Below, in pieces: positions 42,003-50,356 of a stretch of DNA of 64,000 nt. The position numbers were made by a program, and so were the translations under genes. The stretch lies in NCBI RefSeq assembly GCF_003050905.1, contig NZ_QAOT01000004.1; one strand, written 5' to 3'. The DNA comes from Cereibacter_A azotoformans. Lineage in GTDB: Bacteria > Pseudomonadota > Alphaproteobacteria > Rhodobacterales > Rhodobacteraceae. Numbering within the stretch: position 1 is the first letter of the stretch; the number at the start of each line of letters is the position of its first letter. The notes beneath the pieces are model-generated. The model was not told the DNA's origin. It searched no databases and saw nothing but the letters and a program-made list of their open reading frames with translations.

Positions 42003-42716
42003 ATGGAATTCAATCCGCAATCCTCTTTGGCGCCAGACAACGTCAGTTCCGACCACATCTACCTGTCGTCCCTGGCGCCCGTTGCCGGCGCGGAATCGGG
42101 ACCGGTCGGGGGGCTGGCCAAACGCATTATCGACATCCTGATCGCGGTGACCGCGCTGATCGCGCTGGCGCCGCTGATGATCGGCGTGGCGCTGATCATC
42201 TGGCTCAGCAGCAACGGGCCGATCCTCTACGGGCATCAACGCGTGGGCTTCGGTGGCCGGACCTTCCGCTGCTGGAAGTTCCGCTCGATGGTGGTGGACG
42301 GCGACGTGGTGCTCGAGCGGCACCTGCGCGCCAATCCCGAGGCGCAACGCGAATGGGAGCGTGACCGCAAGCTCCGTCAGGATCCGCGGGTGACGCCGAT
42401 CGGGGCCGTGATCCGCATGCTCTCGATCGACGAGCTGCCGCAGCTCTTCAACATCCTGTCCGGCGAGATGAGCGTCGTCGGGCCGCGCCCGGTGGTGGCG
42501 GCCGAGCTGCGCCGCTACCGCGGCTCTGCCGGCCATTACCTGCGGACCCGCCCCGGCCTGACCGGCATGTGGCAGGTCAGCGGCCGGAGCGATCTGAGCT
42601 ATCGGCAGCGCGTGCTCCTCGACCGCTACTACGTGATGCGCTGGAACGTTCTTGCGGACGCGGCGATCATCCTGCGGACGGTGCCGGCGGTTCTGCGCTC
42701 GCGCGGCTCCTGCTGA
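42003..42716 (+). CDS. exoY: undecaprenyl-phosphate sugar transferase, exopolysaccharide priming (ExoY/WbaP-like)
   Basis: Starts exopolysaccharide repeat assembly by transferring a sugar-1-phosphate to undecaprenyl phosphate. The 237 residues have one strong membrane segment (RIIDILIAVTALIALAPLMIG), then the family core GHQRVGFGGRTFRCWKFRSMV, PIGAVIRMLSIDELPQLFNI, LSGEMSVVGPRPVV and RPGLTGMWQVSGRSDLSY. These are the catalytic half only, as in ExoY. The sugar donor cannot be read from sequence. The chosen ATG is MEFNPQ; a GTG ten codons upstream is possible. Confidence 0.92.
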   Translation: MEFNPQSSLAPDNVSSDHIYLSSLAPVAGAESGPVGGLAKRIIDILIAVTALIALAPLMIGVALIIWLSSNGPILYGHQRVGFGGRTFRCWKFRSMVVDGDVVLERHLRANPEAQREWERDRKLRQDPRVTPIGAVIRMLSIDELPQLFNILSGEMSVVGPRPVVAAELRRYRGSAGHYLRTRPGLTGMWQVSGRSDLSYRQRVLLDRYYVMRWNVLADAAIILRTVPAVLRSRGSC

Positions 42717-42794
42717 GCCGTCAGTCAAGGTCTGGCCAGCGGCCGCGGCGGAGTGTCCGCCGCGCCTTCATGTCATAGAGAGAAAGGTACCCGA

Positions 42795-44030
42795 ATGGCC
42801 GTGTTCCGTCGCCATCTCCTCCCGCTCGTCGCGTTGGCGATGCTGCCCGGAGGGGCCGTGCTGGCCGAAGGTTACAAGATCAGCGCCAGCGACCTCCTGC
42901 GTCTGCGGGTCCTCGAATGGCAGCCGGTGGACGGGACGATGCGCGTGTGGGACGCGATGACGGGCGAATACCGGGTCAATTCGGACGGCACGATTTCCGT
43001 TCCGTTCCTCGGGCCGGTCGAGGCGGCGGGGCACACGCCCTCCCAGCTCGGCACCCTGATCGCCGACGGCCTGATGGAGCGTCTGGCGCTGCCCGACATG
43101 CCCGACGCCACCGTCGAGATCGCCGAATATCGCCCGGTCATCGTGGCGGGTCATGTGCGCAATCCGGGCGAGGTGGTCTATCGTCCCGGCATCACCGCGC
43201 GGCAGGCCATCGCCATGGCGGGCGGGCCGAGCGACGAGATCCGCAGCACCCCGGCCATCGTGCGCGACCTGATCTCGCAGGAAGGCGCGCTGCGCATCCT
43301 GCTCGACAGCCGCGAGGGTATGCTCGCCCGCCGCGCGCGCCTGATGGCCGAGCGCGCCAACGAGAGCGAACTGGGCGCCGTCCCGGACCTCGACAGCGCG
43401 CGGGGCCGGGCGCTGCTGGCCGAAGAGAAGTCGTTCATGGATCTGCGCCGCGATCAGGTCGAGCGCAATCTGGCGGCCATCGACGCGCAGAGCGAACTGC
43501 TGACCGCAGAGATCGAGGCGCTGCAGGCCAAGACGGTCCAGCTCGAGACACAGCTCGAACTGGCCGAGAAAGAGGCTGCAAACGCCCGGAACCTGTCGGA
43601 ACGCGGGCTCGTGGCCAGCGGGCGGCTGTTCGAGACGCAGCGGACGCTGTCGGCCATCGAGAGCCAGCGGCTCGACACCTCGACGGCGATCCTGCGGGCC
43701 CGTCAGGGCATCACGACGGCCGAGCGCGACCGGATCGCGCTGCTGGACGGACGCTCGTCGGAGATCGCGGCCCAGCTTCAGGAGGTCGAGGCCCAGATCC
43801 TCGAGATCGACCGCAAGATCGACACGCAGCGGGGGCTCTCGGTGTCGCTTCTGGGGCAGGCGGGCGGCAAGGATCTGGCGGCCGACCCGGACGCCATCGC
43901 CGCCATGAGCAGCGTCATCGTGATGCGCATCGACGACGACGAGCTGCGCCAGATCCCCGACGCGATGGACCTGCGGCTGGAGCCGGGCGACATGGTCCAG
44001 ATGACGCTGAGGCCGCCCTCGACCAACTGA
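42795..44030 (+). CDS. exoF: polysaccharide export protein (ExoF/Wza-related)
   Basis: Periplasmic or outer-membrane export component for exopolysaccharide. A signal peptide (residues 1-24, ending AVLAEG) precedes a Poly_export domain (YKISASDLLRLRVLEW, DGTISVPFLGPVEAAG), an SLBB-type segment HVRNPGEVVYRPGITARQAIAMAGG and a long coiled-coil-rich region (about 185-340). No lipobox Cys is present, unlike Wza. Length 411 fits ExoF-type proteins. It follows the priming transferase by 78 bp and is followed by an intrinsic terminator. Confidence 0.88.
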   Translation: MAVFRRHLLPLVALAMLPGGAVLAEGYKISASDLLRLRVLEWQPVDGTMRVWDAMTGEYRVNSDGTISVPFLGPVEAAGHTPSQLGTLIADGLMERLALPDMPDATVEIAEYRPVIVAGHVRNPGEVVYRPGITARQAIAMAGGPSDEIRSTPAIVRDLISQEGALRILLDSREGMLARRARLMAERANESELGAVPDLDSARGRALLAEEKSFMDLRRDQVERNLAAIDAQSELLTAEIEALQAKTVQLETQLELAEKEAANARNLSERGLVASGRLFETQRTLSAIESQRLDTSTAILRARQGITTAERDRIALLDGRSSEIAAQLQEVEAQILEIDRKIDTQRGLSVSLLGQAGGKDLAADPDAIAAMSSVIVMRIDDDELRQIPDAMDLRLEPGDMVQMTLRPPSTN

Positions 44031-44053
44031 GAGGGTCCGCTTGGAACGACAGG

Positions 44054-44086
44054 AAGGGAAGCCGACGCGGGTCGGCTTCCCTTTTT
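44054..44086. terminator. intrinsic terminator between convergent exoF-like and polymerase genes
   Basis: AAGGGAAGCCGAC (44054-44066) pairs with GTCGGCTTCCCTT (44071-44083) across a GCGG loop, a perfect 13 bp stem, followed by further T residues. The matching A-rich left side lets it serve both strands. Confidence 0.9.
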
Positions 44087-44116
44087 CCTTGGCCGCGTGG
44101 CGGTGGGCACGGCCGG

Positions 44117-45418
44117 CTAGACCGGATGCGGCGGGGACGGATCGGCCGCGTCGTTCACTGGCCGAACGGCGCCGCGTTGGCGCAGGGGCATCCGCTGCTG
44201 CCGACGCTCGCGCTGGTTGCGAAGCACATAGACGAGGGCCGCGACCAGCATCAGGGTCGCGAGGTCGAACTGCAGGTAGCCCACGACCTCGGACATGCTG
44301 AGCACGGTGCTCCGCATCATCAGGGCGGTCAGGAAGATGGACTCCGCCCGCGGCTCCTTGAAGGCCCAGATCGTGGCCAGCGCCAGCGCCCCGAAGATCG
44401 CGACCGCCTGCATGGCGACCCCGATGATCCCGATCTCGACCGCGTTCGAGATGAAGGTGTTGTGGAAGTGGAAGCCGCGCTTGCCGCTGATGCCGAACTC
44501 TTTCCACATGGCCTCGGCGCCCGGGTTCCCGGGCACCCAGTAGGCCTGATAGCCGACCCCGAGGAAGGGCTGCTGCGCGATTTCGCGGAAGGCCAGCGCC
44601 CACAGTTCGGTGCGGCCGGTGAGGGTCGCGTCCTTGCCGGTGGTCTCGAGGATCAGCGCCATGACCTCTTCCTGCATGGCGACGAGCAGGATGGCCACCA
44701 CGATCCCCAGCCCGACGGTGAAGCCCGCGAGCAGGATGCGCTGGGCAAAGCTGAGCCAGCGCCCAAGGAAGAAGGGCAGCGCAAAGGCCAGAGCCGCGCC
44801 GGTGGCCAGCAGCTGACCGGCCGACTGGGCCTGGATCAGCAGGAAGGTCCCGATCAGGAAGCCGCCCGCGGCCAGCAGCCGCCACATCCGTGACTGGTTG
44901 CGATCGAGCATGATGGCGAAGGCGCAGAGCATCAGGGTGGACATCGGCAGCGAGAAGGCGTTCTTCGAGCCGAAGATGCCCAGCCAGCCGAGCCCGTCCG
45001 CCCGGACCTTTCCGAACACGAGGCTCAGCACGGCCGCGATGAGATGCGCGCTGAAGAGGATGCGCAGGAAGACGATCGGCGAGAGCCGGCTGGCGATCGC
45101 CACGGCGATGGCGAAGGTCACGCAGAGCTGGATGCCGTAGCGCAGGCTGAGCGAGGCATATTGCGACCAGAGCACCGTGAAGAGGCACCAGGCGGCGATG
45201 GCGAAGATCATCCAGTAGCGCCGCAGCTCCATCAGCGTGGTCTGCGGCCGTCGCACCACAAGCAGGCAGCCCGAGGCCAGGAAGCCCGCCGCCGCCATGG
45301 ATCCGATCCACTGCACCAGCAGGAGGCACAGGATGGTCAGGAAGGCCAGCACCGTGGTCGGGCAGACGTCGATGATCATGCCGTCATGGCGGTGCGGGCG
45401 CAGGGGGGCGGCGGTCAT
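44117..45418 (-). CDS. exoQ: exopolysaccharide polymerase / O-antigen ligase-family membrane protein (ExoQ-like)
   Basis: A 433-residue multi-helix membrane protein, predicted to polymerise lipid-linked exopolysaccharide repeats at the periplasmic face. The sequence has about 10-12 hydrophobic helices and the Wzy_C-type large loop ETTGKDATLTGRTELWALAFREIAQQPFLGVGYQAYW with a following HNTFISNAVEIG, matching ExoQ-type polymerases. It reads toward the exoF-like gene and away from GH16. Polymerase versus ligase is inferred from the exopolysaccharide context. Confidence 0.86.
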   Translation of the reverse strand: MTAAPLRPHRHDGMIIDVCPTTVLAFLTILCLLLVQWIGSMAAAGFLASGCLLVVRRPQTTLMELRRYWMIFAIAAWCLFTVLWSQYASLSLRYGIQLCVTFAIAVAIASRLSPIVFLRILFSAHLIAAVLSLVFGKVRADGLGWLGIFGSKNAFSLPMSTLMLCAFAIMLDRNQSRMWRLLAAGGFLIGTFLLIQAQSAGQLLATGAALAFALPFFLGRWLSFAQRILLAGFTVGLGIVVAILLVAMQEEVMALILETTGKDATLTGRTELWALAFREIAQQPFLGVGYQAYWVPGNPGAEAMWKEFGISGKRGFHFHNTFISNAVEIGIIGVAMQAVAIFGALALATIWAFKEPRAESIFLTALMMRSTVLSMSEVVGYLQFDLATLMLVAALVYVLRNQRERRQQRMPLRQRGAVRPVNDAADPSPPHPV

Positions 45419-45434
45419 CTCGTGCGGCGTCTCC

Positions 45435-46217
45435 TCAGTCTTCCAGCCGACATAGCACGGATTCCTCGAACTGGCACGCCTCTCCGGGTGCGGTCCACGA
45501 GACCCAGTCCACCTCGAGCGCGACCGGCTCCTCGGGTTGCTCGTAGGCTCCCATCCATTCCGTCAGCACGTCGGTGCTCCAGTGGCTGAAGAAGATCTTC
45601 TGCGGCGCCACCGGCAGGGTCTCGGTGGCTTCGTGGACCAGCTCGCCATCCACGAACCAGCGCAGCCGCTCGGGCTCCCAGATGAACGAGAAGGTGTGCC
45701 AACCCTCGTCCGAGGGCGGGTCGAGCGGCACGACATGGCGGTTCTTCGGCTCGCCGGACACATAGGTGTTCACGTCCACCGAGGCGGTGTTGCGGGTGAG
45801 GATCTCGAAGTCGATCTCGTCATGGGGCTGGTCATGCACCGGCCCGATGTAGGTGAAGAAGGCGGCGTTGAGGCCGGACTTGCGGTGATCGGTCCGCATC
45901 CGGGTCTCGAAGGTCCCGTGCAGGTAGCGTTGCTCGGTCTGCACCTCCCCGCAACGGTGCTGGCCCTCGCCGGACGTGTCGGGCAGATACAGGAGCCGGA
46001 GGATGCCGTCCTCGGCGCGGACGGCGTTGGAGGACCAGGTGCAGTTCTGGTGCTCGCCGTTGGTCCAGCCGTCCGAAATGTACCAGCGTTCTCCGTCGAT
46101 CTCGTCGAAGGTCTCGCGGAACGAGGCCGGCGGCTCGTCCGCCGCGGCCGGAGCGGCCACGAGGAGGGGCAGAAGGGTCTGCGCGGCAAGGCGCGCAAGC
46201 GGCAGACGGGGTCTCAT
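45435..46217 (-). CDS. exoK: secreted GH16 family glycoside hydrolase (ExoK-like)
   Basis: Extracytoplasmic endo-beta-glycanase predicted to trim exopolysaccharide. After a signal peptide (about 1-27, ending APAAADE) lies a beta-jelly-roll with the GH16 active site HDEIDFEIL (ExDxxE: Glu, Asp, Glu), and WHTFSFIWEPERLRWFVDGELV, all typical. Length 260. The start was set at MRPRLPLARL; an upstream ATG would add 46 residues ahead of the signal. Transcribed with the polymerase gene; ExoK in Sinorhizobium depolymerises nascent succinoglycan. Confidence 0.88.
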   Translation of the reverse strand: MRPRLPLARLAAQTLLPLLVAAPAAADEPPASFRETFDEIDGERWYISDGWTNGEHQNCTWSSNAVRAEDGILRLLYLPDTSGEGQHRCGEVQTEQRYLHGTFETRMRTDHRKSGLNAAFFTYIGPVHDQPHDEIDFEILTRNTASVDVNTYVSGEPKNRHVVPLDPPSDEGWHTFSFIWEPERLRWFVDGELVHEATETLPVAPQKIFFSHWSTDVLTEWMGAYEQPEEPVALEVDWVSWTAPGEACQFEESVLCRLED

Positions 46218-46419
46218 GAAGGGCTCCGTGGCTGTTTCAGGAAGAAGGTTAGGCCCGGGCTTCTCCGATGGCGACCGTTCTCCGATCACATTGGCAACAG
46301 CTTGCCGCAGTGCCGCGAAAACCGGCAGTTCCGGCGGTCGGACGGCGGCGGACATGGTGCCGGGTTACGCGGCGGGTCGAGGAAAGCTACACAGGGACGA
46401 TTCGGAGGACGGAGGGACG

Positions 46420-47676
46420 ATGCGGATTTCGGTGCTGATGGCGAACTATCGCGGCGCGGCCTTCCTGCCAGAGGCGATCGAGTCCGTTCTCCGCCAAAGT
46501 CACGCGGATCTCGAACTGATCGTGGTCGATGATGCCTCGGGCGACGAGAGCGCGGACCTCGTGCGTGAGATGGCCGAGGGGGACTCCCGCGTCACGCTGA
46601 TCGAGATGGAGCGGAACGGCGGACCCTCGGCGGCGCGCAACCGCGCGCTGGAGGCGGCGACCGGGGACTGGCTTGCCGTGATGGACTCGGATGATGTGCT
46701 CCATCCCGACCGTCTTGCGCGCCTTCTCGCTGCCGCCGAGGCGCTCGGGGTCGATGCGGTCGCCGACGACATGCTCCATTTCGGCGAAGCGCCGGATGCC
46801 GGCGGGCGGACGCTGCTCCAGTCCCTGCATCTGGTCGCGCCGATGCCGGTGGATGCCACCCTGTTCGTCGCGGCCAACGGAGGTTCGGACGATCTGCCGC
46901 CGCTGGGCTATCTCAAGCCGCTCGTCCGCCGCTCGGCCTGGGGCGGACTGCGCTATGACGAGACGCTGAGGGTGGGCGAGGATTACGACCTGTATCTGCG
47001 TCTGCTTCTGGACGGCGCGCGGCTCGTGCTGCTGCCCGAGGCGCTCTATCTCTACCGGCGCCACTCGGGCTCGATCTCGCACAGGCTGTCGGTTGCGGCG
47101 CTCGAGCCGCTGATCGCGGCGCATGACCGGACGGCGCGGGATGTCACCGATCCCGCACTTGCGGGCATGATGCGCCGCCGCCGCGCGGGGCTCGAGCGGC
47201 TTCTGGCCTTTGAACATCTGGTGGCGGCGATCAAGCGGCGCAGGCCGCTGCCGGCGCTGGGTCAGCTTGTGCGGCGGCCGGATCTGGTGGCCGAACTCCT
47301 GCGCAGCGTGCGCGAGCGGCTTCAGCGCCGGGCCGCGGAAGAGGTCGAGATCCGCCCGCTCTCGCTGGTGCTGTCGGCCGATCCGCGGCCCGTGGGTGAC
47401 GGCCAGCGCCTCGTGGCGGTGCCGCCGCTGCTTGCCCCGGACCTGCCGCATCCCTGGCCGCCCGCACAGCAGGCCGCGCTTCTGTCGGATCTTGCGGCGC
47501 GCCATGATCTCGACATCTGTGCCGACGGCGAGGAGGGGCTGTTCTGGCTCTGGCTCGTGCCGCGCTGGAGCCGCGCCGAGGTGGTGCTGCCTGAAGGCAT
47601 GGAGGCGCGGCTTCCTCCGGGCGCCGAGCGCCGCGGCGCGGCGCCCGAGGACGAGGACGAGGATCCGGGCGACTGA
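46420..47676 (+). CDS. family 2 glycosyltransferase
   Basis: Cytoplasmic GT-A fold transferase likely adding a sugar to the exopolysaccharide lipid intermediate. Nucleotide-sugar motifs in 418 residues: MRISVLMANYRGAAFLPEAI, LIVVDDASGDES, MDSDDV (DxD) and LRVGEDYDLYLRL. After ~residue 250 a non-catalytic Arg/Leu-rich helical tail has no recognisable domain and ends very acidic (EDEDEDPGD). GGAGGACGGAGGGACG gives two possible Shine-Dalgarno sites. Divergent from the GH16 gene with a 202 bp spacer; acceptor unknown. Confidence 0.85.
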   Translation: MRISVLMANYRGAAFLPEAIESVLRQSHADLELIVVDDASGDESADLVREMAEGDSRVTLIEMERNGGPSAARNRALEAATGDWLAVMDSDDVLHPDRLARLLAAAEALGVDAVADDMLHFGEAPDAGGRTLLQSLHLVAPMPVDATLFVAANGGSDDLPPLGYLKPLVRRSAWGGLRYDETLRVGEDYDLYLRLLLDGARLVLLPEALYLYRRHSGSISHRLSVAALEPLIAAHDRTARDVTDPALAGMMRRRRAGLERLLAFEHLVAAIKRRRPLPALGQLVRRPDLVAELLRSVRERLQRRAAEEVEIRPLSLVLSADPRPVGDGQRLVAVPPLLAPDLPHPWPPAQQAALLSDLAARHDLDICADGEEGLFWLWLVPRWSRAEVVLPEGMEARLPPGAERRGAAPEDEDEDPGD

Positions 47677-47685
47677 GGCCCGGCC

Positions 47686-48642
47686 TCAGACGGGCAGCAG
47701 CAGCCGCTCCGGTCGGGGCGGGGCGGGCGGGCGCAGGGCGGCCAGCTTGTCACGGGCGACCCCGCGCGCGATCGGCAGGAAGCGCGCCGGCGGGCTCAGC
47801 GCGAAGCCGAGCGCGGCGGCAATCCCGGCCTCTGCCTTCCGGTCGAGAAACTGCCGGAGGAGGAGCTTGGCCCGCACCTGCTGCAGGTGCCGGCGCATGG
47901 CCGCCCTCGCGGAGGGGGACGCCGGCAGGTCCAGATGCGCGCGGCACGCGCTCTCCAGCGCCGCGAGATCCGCCGTCCGGTGCCGCCCCGAGAGCGAGGC
48001 GCCCCGTTCCACCGCCACATAGCCGACGGACCGGATGAGGCCGAAGCGCGCGCCCAGAAGCAGCATCCGCATGTAGAGGTCGAAATCCTCGCCCAGCCAC
48101 ATGCGTTCGTCGTAGCGCAGCCCGTGCCGCGCCAGAAAGGCCCGCGACATGACCGGCTTGAGAAAGCCGAGTTCGCCCCGCCGGACACCCTGCGCCAGAT
48201 TGCCGAGCGCGAAGGCTTCGGCATCCAGCATCTCCACCCCGGTCGGGGCGTCAGGCAGGCTCGAGGGCACGAAATCGGCGGCATGGTCAGGTGTGACGAA
48301 GACGATGTTGTCGGCGGCCAGATCGAGCGTCGGGTCGAGCCTCGCAAAGCGGCCCGGCAGCAGGAAATCATCGGCGTCGAGGATGGCGATCCGTGCCGCG
48401 CGTGACAGGGCGATGGCGCGGTTGCGCGCGGCCGAGGGACCGCCGTTCTGCGCCTGCCGCTCGACGATCAGCCGGCCGCTGCCGTCGTCGGCGCCCCGCG
48501 CGGCCTCGGTGGTTGCGTCGGTCGAGGCATCGTCCACCACCACAACCTCGGCCACCTCCGCCTCGGCCAGAGCCGAGCGCACGGCCTTGGCGATGGTCGC
48601 CTGGGCATTGTGTGCGGCGATGATCACGCAGATGTCCGTCAT
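47686..48642 (-). CDS. family 2 glycosyltransferase, coupled to nucleotidyltransferase gene
   Basis: A 318-residue GT-A transferase with MTDICVIIAAHNAQATIAKAV, VVVVDDASTDATTEAARG, ILDADDFLL and MWLGEDFDLYMRML motifs. Its start overlaps the stop of the upstream nucleotidyltransferase gene by ATGA, so the two are translated together. That puts it with the lasso peptide locus rather than the polysaccharide genes, and makes a modified lasso peptide a possible acceptor; polysaccharide is the alternative. It shares recognisable family-level organisation with the GT2 gene at 46420, converging end to end with it. Confidence 0.84.
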   Translation of the reverse strand: MTDICVIIAAHNAQATIAKAVRSALAEAEVAEVVVVDDASTDATTEAARGADDGSGRLIVERQAQNGGPSAARNRAIALSRAARIAILDADDFLLPGRFARLDPTLDLAADNIVFVTPDHAADFVPSSLPDAPTGVEMLDAEAFALGNLAQGVRRGELGFLKPVMSRAFLARHGLRYDERMWLGEDFDLYMRMLLLGARFGLIRSVGYVAVERGASLSGRHRTADLAALESACRAHLDLPASPSARAAMRRHLQQVRAKLLLRQFLDRKAEAGIAAALGFALSPPARFLPIARGVARDKLAALRPPAPPRPERLLLPV

Positions 48643-49775
48643 GCGGCGGTTCCTTCGCGGCGGGAGAGCAGGCCGGAGCGGACGAGCCCCTTGAGCCAGA
48701 TCCTGTGGATCTCGGAGGATTTGGCGGCAAGTTCCTCGCGCAGATAGCGCGCGGGCTGCCGGCCCGAGAGCGCCCAGAGGATGCGGCTCCGGCGCGGCCA
48801 GTCAAGGGCAGGATCCCACGGGGCGATCAGCATCCGGCGCAGGATGGCGGGCGACAGGTCTGCCAGCGGGTGCGCCCCGGTCGCATGGCGGCGCGGAGCG
48901 AGCCCGTCAAACAGCGCGTCCACGCCCCGGCTCGCCAGCGCCAGCGTCTCGGACAGGCCCTGCTCGGCAGCAAGGCCGGGCAACATGGCCGCTTCGGCGG
49001 CCGACAGGTGGTCGAGGCTTGCGCGCAGGTCGCACAGGTGGCCCGCGCAGGGCTCGTGCGCAACGAAGGCCTTGACCACGCCGATGGCCGCCACGAGGCA
49101 TCGGTCGGGGCCCGAGATCATCGGCACCGTGCCGCCCTCGTGCGGCATGAGCGTCGCCCGGGCCAGGAAGTCGGCCGTCCGGCGCGGCCGCGGCGCGCCC
49201 GGCTGCTGAAGGCGATGGTGCAGGTCCACCACCGGGCCACCCGTTGGACGGCGGTAATGCTGCTCGCCCAGGTGCTTCGTCCACCAGTCGGCAAGCTCGG
49301 CCTCCTGCGGGACGAAGCCCGCCTCCCGCAGCACCGCGCCCGCTCGGGGCAGGTCCGCCTCGGCCACCAGAAGGTCCACGTCTCCGGTCGGCTTCCAGCA
49401 GGGCCCGCCATAGAGGGCGATCTGCTGCAGCGGACCCTTGAACTGCACATGCGCGATGCCCGCCGCCTGCATGAGCCGGGCGACCTCTCCGCTGACGCGA
49501 AGGCTGTGGCCATTGCGCGCGGCGGTGTAAAGTCGCATTGACTCGATCTGCGGGGCGATGGCGGCCCAGGCCGGGGGAAGGTCGGCCGGGCGCGGGGCGA
49601 GGAACAGCCCGACCTTGTTCAGCCGCGCCATGTCGAAAAGCACCTGCGGCAGAACCTGCCCGGGCAGCGGTGCCGCGTCGCCGAAGGCGCGGGCGAGGGC
49701 CGCACGCAGCGCTTCGGCCTCCGAAAGGCAGTCGTGGCCGCGCACGGCGGCGAAATGTGCGGCGGTGAAGGTCAT
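48639..49775 (-). CDS. nucleotidyltransferase-fold protein of lasso-cluster type (NTP_transf_5-like)
   Basis: A 378-residue protein with the conserved AHVQFKGPLQQIALYGG segment and DVDLLV (Asp132, Asp134), the metal-binding DxD of the nucleotidyltransferase fold. Homologues of this fold regularly occur in lasso peptide clusters next to HPr-kinase-like genes, where published work on a Bacillus lasso peptide implicates one in decorating the C-terminus. Here it is divergent from the lasso precursor gene and coupled to a glycosyltransferase. The upstream in-frame extension is rejected: conservation begins at MTFTAAHF. Confidence 0.83.
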   Translation of the reverse strand: MTFTAAHFAAVRGHDCLSEAEALRAALARAFGDAAPLPGQVLPQVLFDMARLNKVGLFLAPRPADLPPAWAAIAPQIESMRLYTAARNGHSLRVSGEVARLMQAAGIAHVQFKGPLQQIALYGGPCWKPTGDVDLLVAEADLPRAGAVLREAGFVPQEAELADWWTKHLGEQHYRRPTGGPVVDLHHRLQQPGAPRPRRTADFLARATLMPHEGGTVPMISGPDRCLVAAIGVVKAFVAHEPCAGHLCDLRASLDHLSAAEAAMLPGLAAEQGLSETLALASRGVDALFDGLAPRRHATGAHPLADLSPAILRRMLIAPWDPALDWPRRSRILWALSGRQPARYLREELAAKSSEIHRIWLKGLVRSGLLSRREGTAA

Positions 49776-50119
49776 GCCCCTTGTCCTGTCCGCAGGAGGC
49801 CGCTCCTGTCGAATCGAAGTGTGTCCGACGCGAGGAGAGTGAACCTTCGGCCAAGGCGTTGTCGCCCCGAGGTAGCGCATTTTCCCCTTTTGGTTGTGAA
49901 TTGCGATGAAAATTTGAGCAGCAACTTTGTCCCGTAAGGGTTGTGGCAAATGGCGGGCTCAACCTTCAATTGCATTTACAATTCCTTTTGATAAATATAT
50001 TCCGTGCGGGCGGCATCCGATCGGAGAGCGGCGGCGTCCGCATTGACACCTCGGGCATCTTTCAACAGGCTTGGATCCGGTCCTTTGGGCCATCTTACCT
50101 TATGCTGAGGATATTTGAC
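49776..50119. other. 344 bp divergent promoter region of the lasso peptide cluster
   Basis: Clearly AT-rich from about 49880 to 50010 against a GC-rich surrounding. Candidate lasso operon promoter: TTGCAT (49970-49975), 16 bases, TAAATA (49992-49997); TTTACA at 49975-49980 is an alternative -35. The leftward nucleotidyltransferase gene must also be driven from here. No ORF in the gap is supported; the open frame extending from 49943 into the precursor gene has no ribosome-binding site. Confidence 0.6.
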
Positions 50120-50272
50120 GTGGCAAACAACATCCAAACTCTTGCTTATCAGGCCCCGGTGCTGCGCGCTCACGGCACGCTGGAAGCCATGACCCACGGT
50201 GCAAGCACGGGGCATGTGACCGATGCGGCCTTCCCGTCGGGCACTGCGATCGCCGACATGACCTTCTCCTGA
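50120..50272 (+). CDS. lasso peptide precursor
   Basis: A 50-residue ribosomal peptide precursor with GTG start, preceded by GAGG nine bases upstream. Residues 10-27 read YQAPVLRAHGTLEAMTHG, an exact match to the lasso leader rule YxxPxLxxxGxxxxxTxG. Leader = residues 1-26 with Thr25 at the -2 position; core = 27-50, starting Gly27. Asp35 is core residue 9, so the predicted macrolactam joins Gly1 to Asp9 (ring segment GASTGHVTD). The 15-residue tail contains Phe12, Pro13 and ends MTFS with a free C-terminal Ser, the target of the kinase encoded downstream. Ring closure and cleavage are predictions. Calculated monoisotopic mass of the lasso core is about 2293.0 Da. Confidence 0.92.
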   Translation: MANNIQTLAYQAPVLRAHGTLEAMTHGASTGHVTDAAFPSGTAIADMTFS

Positions 50273-50298
50273 TCTTCGGGACGAAGCACAGCCCCGGT

Positions 50299-50323
50299 CC
50301 GAGGCGGTCAATGACTGCCTCGG
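50299..50323 (+). terminator. hairpin between precursor and B1 genes (attenuator candidate)
   Basis: CCGAGGCGGT pairs with ACTGCCTCGG (one G-U) around a CAATG loop, giving a 10 bp stem 26 bases after the precursor stop. It lacks a T-tract, so partial termination or 3'-end protection is more likely than full termination. Hairpins in this position are known from other lasso clusters and raise precursor over enzyme mRNA. Confidence 0.65.
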
Positions 50324-50356
50324 TCACAAAACGTGTTTGATCAAGGAATTTTCGAC

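Noticed and set aside
46420..48642. Both GT2 genes as a recent tandem duplication
   Set aside because: They are convergent, differ in length and C-terminal tails, and share only family motifs, so a recent duplication is not supported by what I can read.
49943..50119. Upstream in-frame extension of the lasso precursor
   Set aside because: It runs through the AT-rich promoter region, has no ribosome-binding site at its ATG codons, and the leader motif and GAGG-GTG signal define a shorter gene at 50120.
50333..50356. Alternative GTG start for the PqqD-like B1 gene
   Set aside because: The GTG at 50357 has AAGGA nine bases ahead and gives the normal PqqD-like length; the earlier GTG lies close to the hairpin without such a site.
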